A stretch of 64,000 nucleotides of DNA from Owenia fusiformis (Eukaryota; Annelida; Polychaeta; Sabellida; Oweniidae), in contig CAIIXF020000009.1 of NCBI GenBank assembly GCA_903813345.2, forward strand, positions 808,001 through 872,000, read 5' to 3'. Numbering within the stretch: the first letter of the stretch is position 1; the number at the start of each line of letters is the position of its first letter. Made by a program: the position numbers and the translations under genes. The notes under the pieces were generated by a model. It was not told where the DNA came from. It saw only the letters and a list, made by a program, of their open reading frames with translations, and made no database searches. This document shows positions 61,901-64,000 of the stretch, in pieces.

Positions 61901-64000
61901 GCCCTGATAGCTCAGAAAAAGTATTTTTTTGAAATTTTCTCTCTACAGGCCTTGTTGCCCCTTTAAGTATAATTTAAAAGGAGATAATAACTTGAATATG
62001 TTGCAAAAGTGATCGATACGAATTTACTCTATACGACTTTACTGATTATTAAATACAACATTTCAAAATGGTACTATACTAACTACTTAAGTATACTTTA
62101 AAAGGGGACTAGAGATTTCTTAAATATATTTTTCAAAAGGGAACTATTCTAATAACGGGTTGGCCTACTGAAAGTCAAGAGTGGAAAAGAGCCAACGACA
62201 TGAAAAACAATTTATGGGCCAAACTTAGTTCTGGTGCAGATGCAGACAAAAATGATGAGGTAAGTGAAAATGCCATAATTCACAAGTCATTCTCAACACA
62301 TCGTACAACCAGAACTTTACACATGACGTGATTTTGGAGCCAAGTTTGTAATAGTCCTCATTAATTTCGACGTTTCGACACAATATGAACTTGCTACACA
62401 GAGATGCCTCTAGAATCATTACGTCTCAACATTTTATCTGTCGTGAGTAATATCTAAACCTTCTCAAAGCTTCTACAGGGTTTCAAATAAATATGTTCTC
62501 CCCTTGATTTTTAGAGAGTGAACTTCTGTGCACAAAAGTTAATCTAGTCATCTGGAACTTCTTGTAGACTTGCTTCATGAAGCCCCCTTTCAATGTGCTA
62601 TAGAACAACTCAGATATATGACAGACAAAAAAGTTATGCAACATTATGTTGATGTTAAGTTTCTAAAATAGATTGAACAATTCAGAGAAAACAATTTTAT
62701 TTAGAAAGTATATCACGTGAAATAAATTCCCGTCGGTATAAGGAATTGAGAATGGGTCGTGTAAGTATAGCTTAACTGTATACATTGGCCATACTCACAC
62801 TTGTGCCACCGTTGCAAAATTTACTAGTTTATTTTAAATTCTTTGCAAATTAAATTCTTTTCAAAGTGCAAACAATAGTACCAAATCATGCAACAAATTA
62901 ATAGCATTTCATTGAGTTCTCGTCTGAAACAGAGTTTCGCATAATCGGTATGAATGCAAAAGTGTGCCCCTATAATGTTAGGTCCAACTTTGCTATTCAA
63001 CTCACACAACTTGTTCAAATTTTCGAATTGTTCGACGCAGTGTATATTAATGTCCACGTATGCTATCAAATTGGCCATATATGTTATAATTAAATGTAGA
63101 GTCAACTGCTAGTAGAATAAAATAGTATAATGATAAGAACCTCTCAATATCCTAGATGCACAATTTAGTCAAACTGGTGTCATATTTGGAATCTACATAT
63201 AAAATTACATCTGAAAATGTGGTTTTGAACAGAGTTTATCAACTTTGAAAATTTAATTTTCTTTTAAAATGTGACTTTTAGGTCGGGAGATTCCCCGTAG
63301 ACCCCATGTTGTAAAACTACAAAAAGTGAAATATCTTTTCTTGTGTAGGGCAGATAATATTTTCTTTTACTGGACATAGTTTAATTTGTATAACTATCAC
63401 ATACATACGGGTAATATGAAAAATGAACCACTACAACTGATGTATATTCAAGTTTAATGGACTTTTGTAATACCCTGCCATGTTATTTCCCCCGAATCAG
63501 CCACCTGGTGGCAAAACTGGTAACTACCTACTCGCATCTGAGTAATTCACCTGTTTAAGAATACGTATTCGATACAGGCAGCAGTGACTAAAAGTCAGAG
63601 ATATAAGATCACAATTTTAAATCCGTGATGATTCCCTTCCTTTCAGCTCCTGTGATGAAGTGACAATTCGACAGATGCTACAAAAATAGTGTGTTATAAT
63701 GTAAATATTGTGTCATGAGTGTTGGCCTTGAGTGGAAATGAACCAATGGGCATCATGCACATCAGAGATTCAGTGTTTCAAACATGAAGAAATCTCCAAA
63801 CTTCACCATGGCAATGCTAGGAAACCAAATAAGTCTTCTTTAAGGGTCATTCCAAGGAAGATCGTTTCGAGAAAAAACTGCGTTGTCTTCTTGTGCTTTA
63901 TTATTTACAGATAAGTCTAACTGAATGGTGCGACTTTTGGATAGATTTTGCTGCAACTTACAACACTAATAGTAAATTACCATTTTGGTACTCTGAATTC
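58984..64000 (+). CDS. EF-hand calcium-binding protein (gene B2), 3' end beyond window
   Basis: Exons 58984-59044 (MIKDNSFWMAKMRHLFYMWF), 59324-59376, 62140-62259 and 63911 to beyond 64000. Lengths 61, 53 and 120 nt keep phase, and exons 2 and 3 have exactly the lengths of A1 exons 2 and 3. EF loops DTDRNGAVEKQE and DADKNDEISLTE are canonical with Glu at position 12. Exon 4 so far reads ISLTEWCDFWIDFAATYN, matching A1 LSLSEWCSFWDDFAVQYN. It is the intact partner of pseudogene A2 and a diverged tandem paralogue of A1/B1, presumably another cytosolic Ca2+ buffer or sensor. The exon-3 acceptor (TTTTTCAAAAG) is unusual and lies within an intronic repeat unit. Intron 2 contains a mariner. Remaining exons are outside the window. 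Confidence 0.82.
59576..60538 (+). mobile_element. Mariner/Tc-like element with long inverted repeats
   Basis: TA-flanked, 963 bp. The ends CAGGGTGACCCAAAAAATGC are inverted at the right. Complementarity continues, with gaps, for about 160 bp (TCATAGTCTTATATTGATAG and complement). A transposase remnant is inside. 12917-13092 is a deleted relative. Confidence 0.88.
59750..60280 (+). pseudogene. Tc1/mariner-type transposase remnant
   Basis: With stops and frame shifts: 59750-60000 is poorly conserved. From about 60035 the sequence encodes QWF-KYGATPHTSYDS, corresponding to the WFQQDGATPHT block with the second catalytic Asp changed to Tyr, then RLDLNAPDFYIWGYLKDNVY with the last-Asp block, then NNPTAIAEVQQAM. 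It is a clearly inactive copy of a mariner-superfamily DDE transposase. Confidence 0.8.
60539..62139. other. Intron 2 of B2, remainder
   Basis: No exon recognised. 60650-60780 holds a loose inverted repeat (ATGAATATAGAG and complement). 61976-62139 is the AT-rich tandem repeat also seen at 32090-32270 in unit A. Confidence 0.55.
62260..63910. other. Intron 3 of B2
   Basis: The first 500 bp match 32381-32780 in unit A. The remainder is unique AT-rich DNA with no exon. 63475-63550 shares GCCACCTGGTGG and TACTCGCATCTGAGTAATTC with 5765-5815 in inverted orientation, a small dispersed repeat. Confidence 0.6.

Noticed and set aside
1-64000. tRNA, rRNA, riboswitch or bacterial operon features
   Set aside because: Looked for cloverleaf A/B-box patterns and conserved RNA motifs by eye and found none convincing; a covariance-model scan would be needed to exclude decayed copies.

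Overview
The window is animal genomic DNA: AT-rich, with multi-exon genes split by GT-AG introns, several retrotransposon families, many TA-flanked inverted-repeat elements and no operon-like packing. The gene families (an invertebrate sarcoplasmic-calcium-binding-protein family, a GT31 glycosyltransferase, a multi-spanning membrane protein of unknown function) together with LINE, Penelope-like/RT, PIF/Harbinger and mariner remnants suggest a marine invertebrate, perhaps a spiralian such as a mollusc or annelid. The phylum cannot be fixed from the sequence alone.

1-13 kb: the 3' eight exons of a plus-strand gene for a multi-pass membrane protein (1375-12619, 5' end not found). Its first visible exon is followed by four near-identical partial copies. 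Its 6-kb intron hosts a complete two-exon beta-1,3-galactosyltransferase-like gene on the same strand (7235-9681), plus two TA-flanked MITEs and a long hairpin.

13-22 kb: gene-poor, repeat-rich. It holds a palindromic PIF/Harbinger element with a broken transposase (14905-16963) and a 3.1-kb foldback element (about 18790-21930) whose core is packed with AGGTCA hexamers.

22-64 kb: a segmental duplication of a two-gene EF-hand cluster. Unit A has an intact six-exon gene (A1, 22032-30199) and a broken neighbour (A2, 30666-32380). Unit B has a diverged copy (B1, 39594-57545) that lost the exon for its first EF-hand, and an apparently sound neighbour (B2, from 58984, running off the right end). 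Exon lengths and phases match between paralogues: 73/53/120/124/119/126 nt in A1, and 61/53/120 nt in B2. The 10 kb that replaced B1's lost exon is filled with LINEs: a nearly full-length L1/Tx1-like element (41351-45184) next to a minus-strand CR1/Jockey-like LINE, which is itself split by a TTAA-flanked element. Comparing A with B exposes empty and filled insertion sites and shows which sequences are recent.

No tRNA, rRNA, CRISPR or prokaryotic feature was seen. The most interesting points are the in-frame tandem exon array at 1.4-2.0 kb, the phase-compensated loss of an EF-hand exon in B1, a possible B-specific basic cassette exon at 55.2 kb, a GT31 enzyme whose DxD motif is altered, the AGGTCA array, and a 979-bp hairpin element with a 9-bp target duplication and an empty paralogous site.
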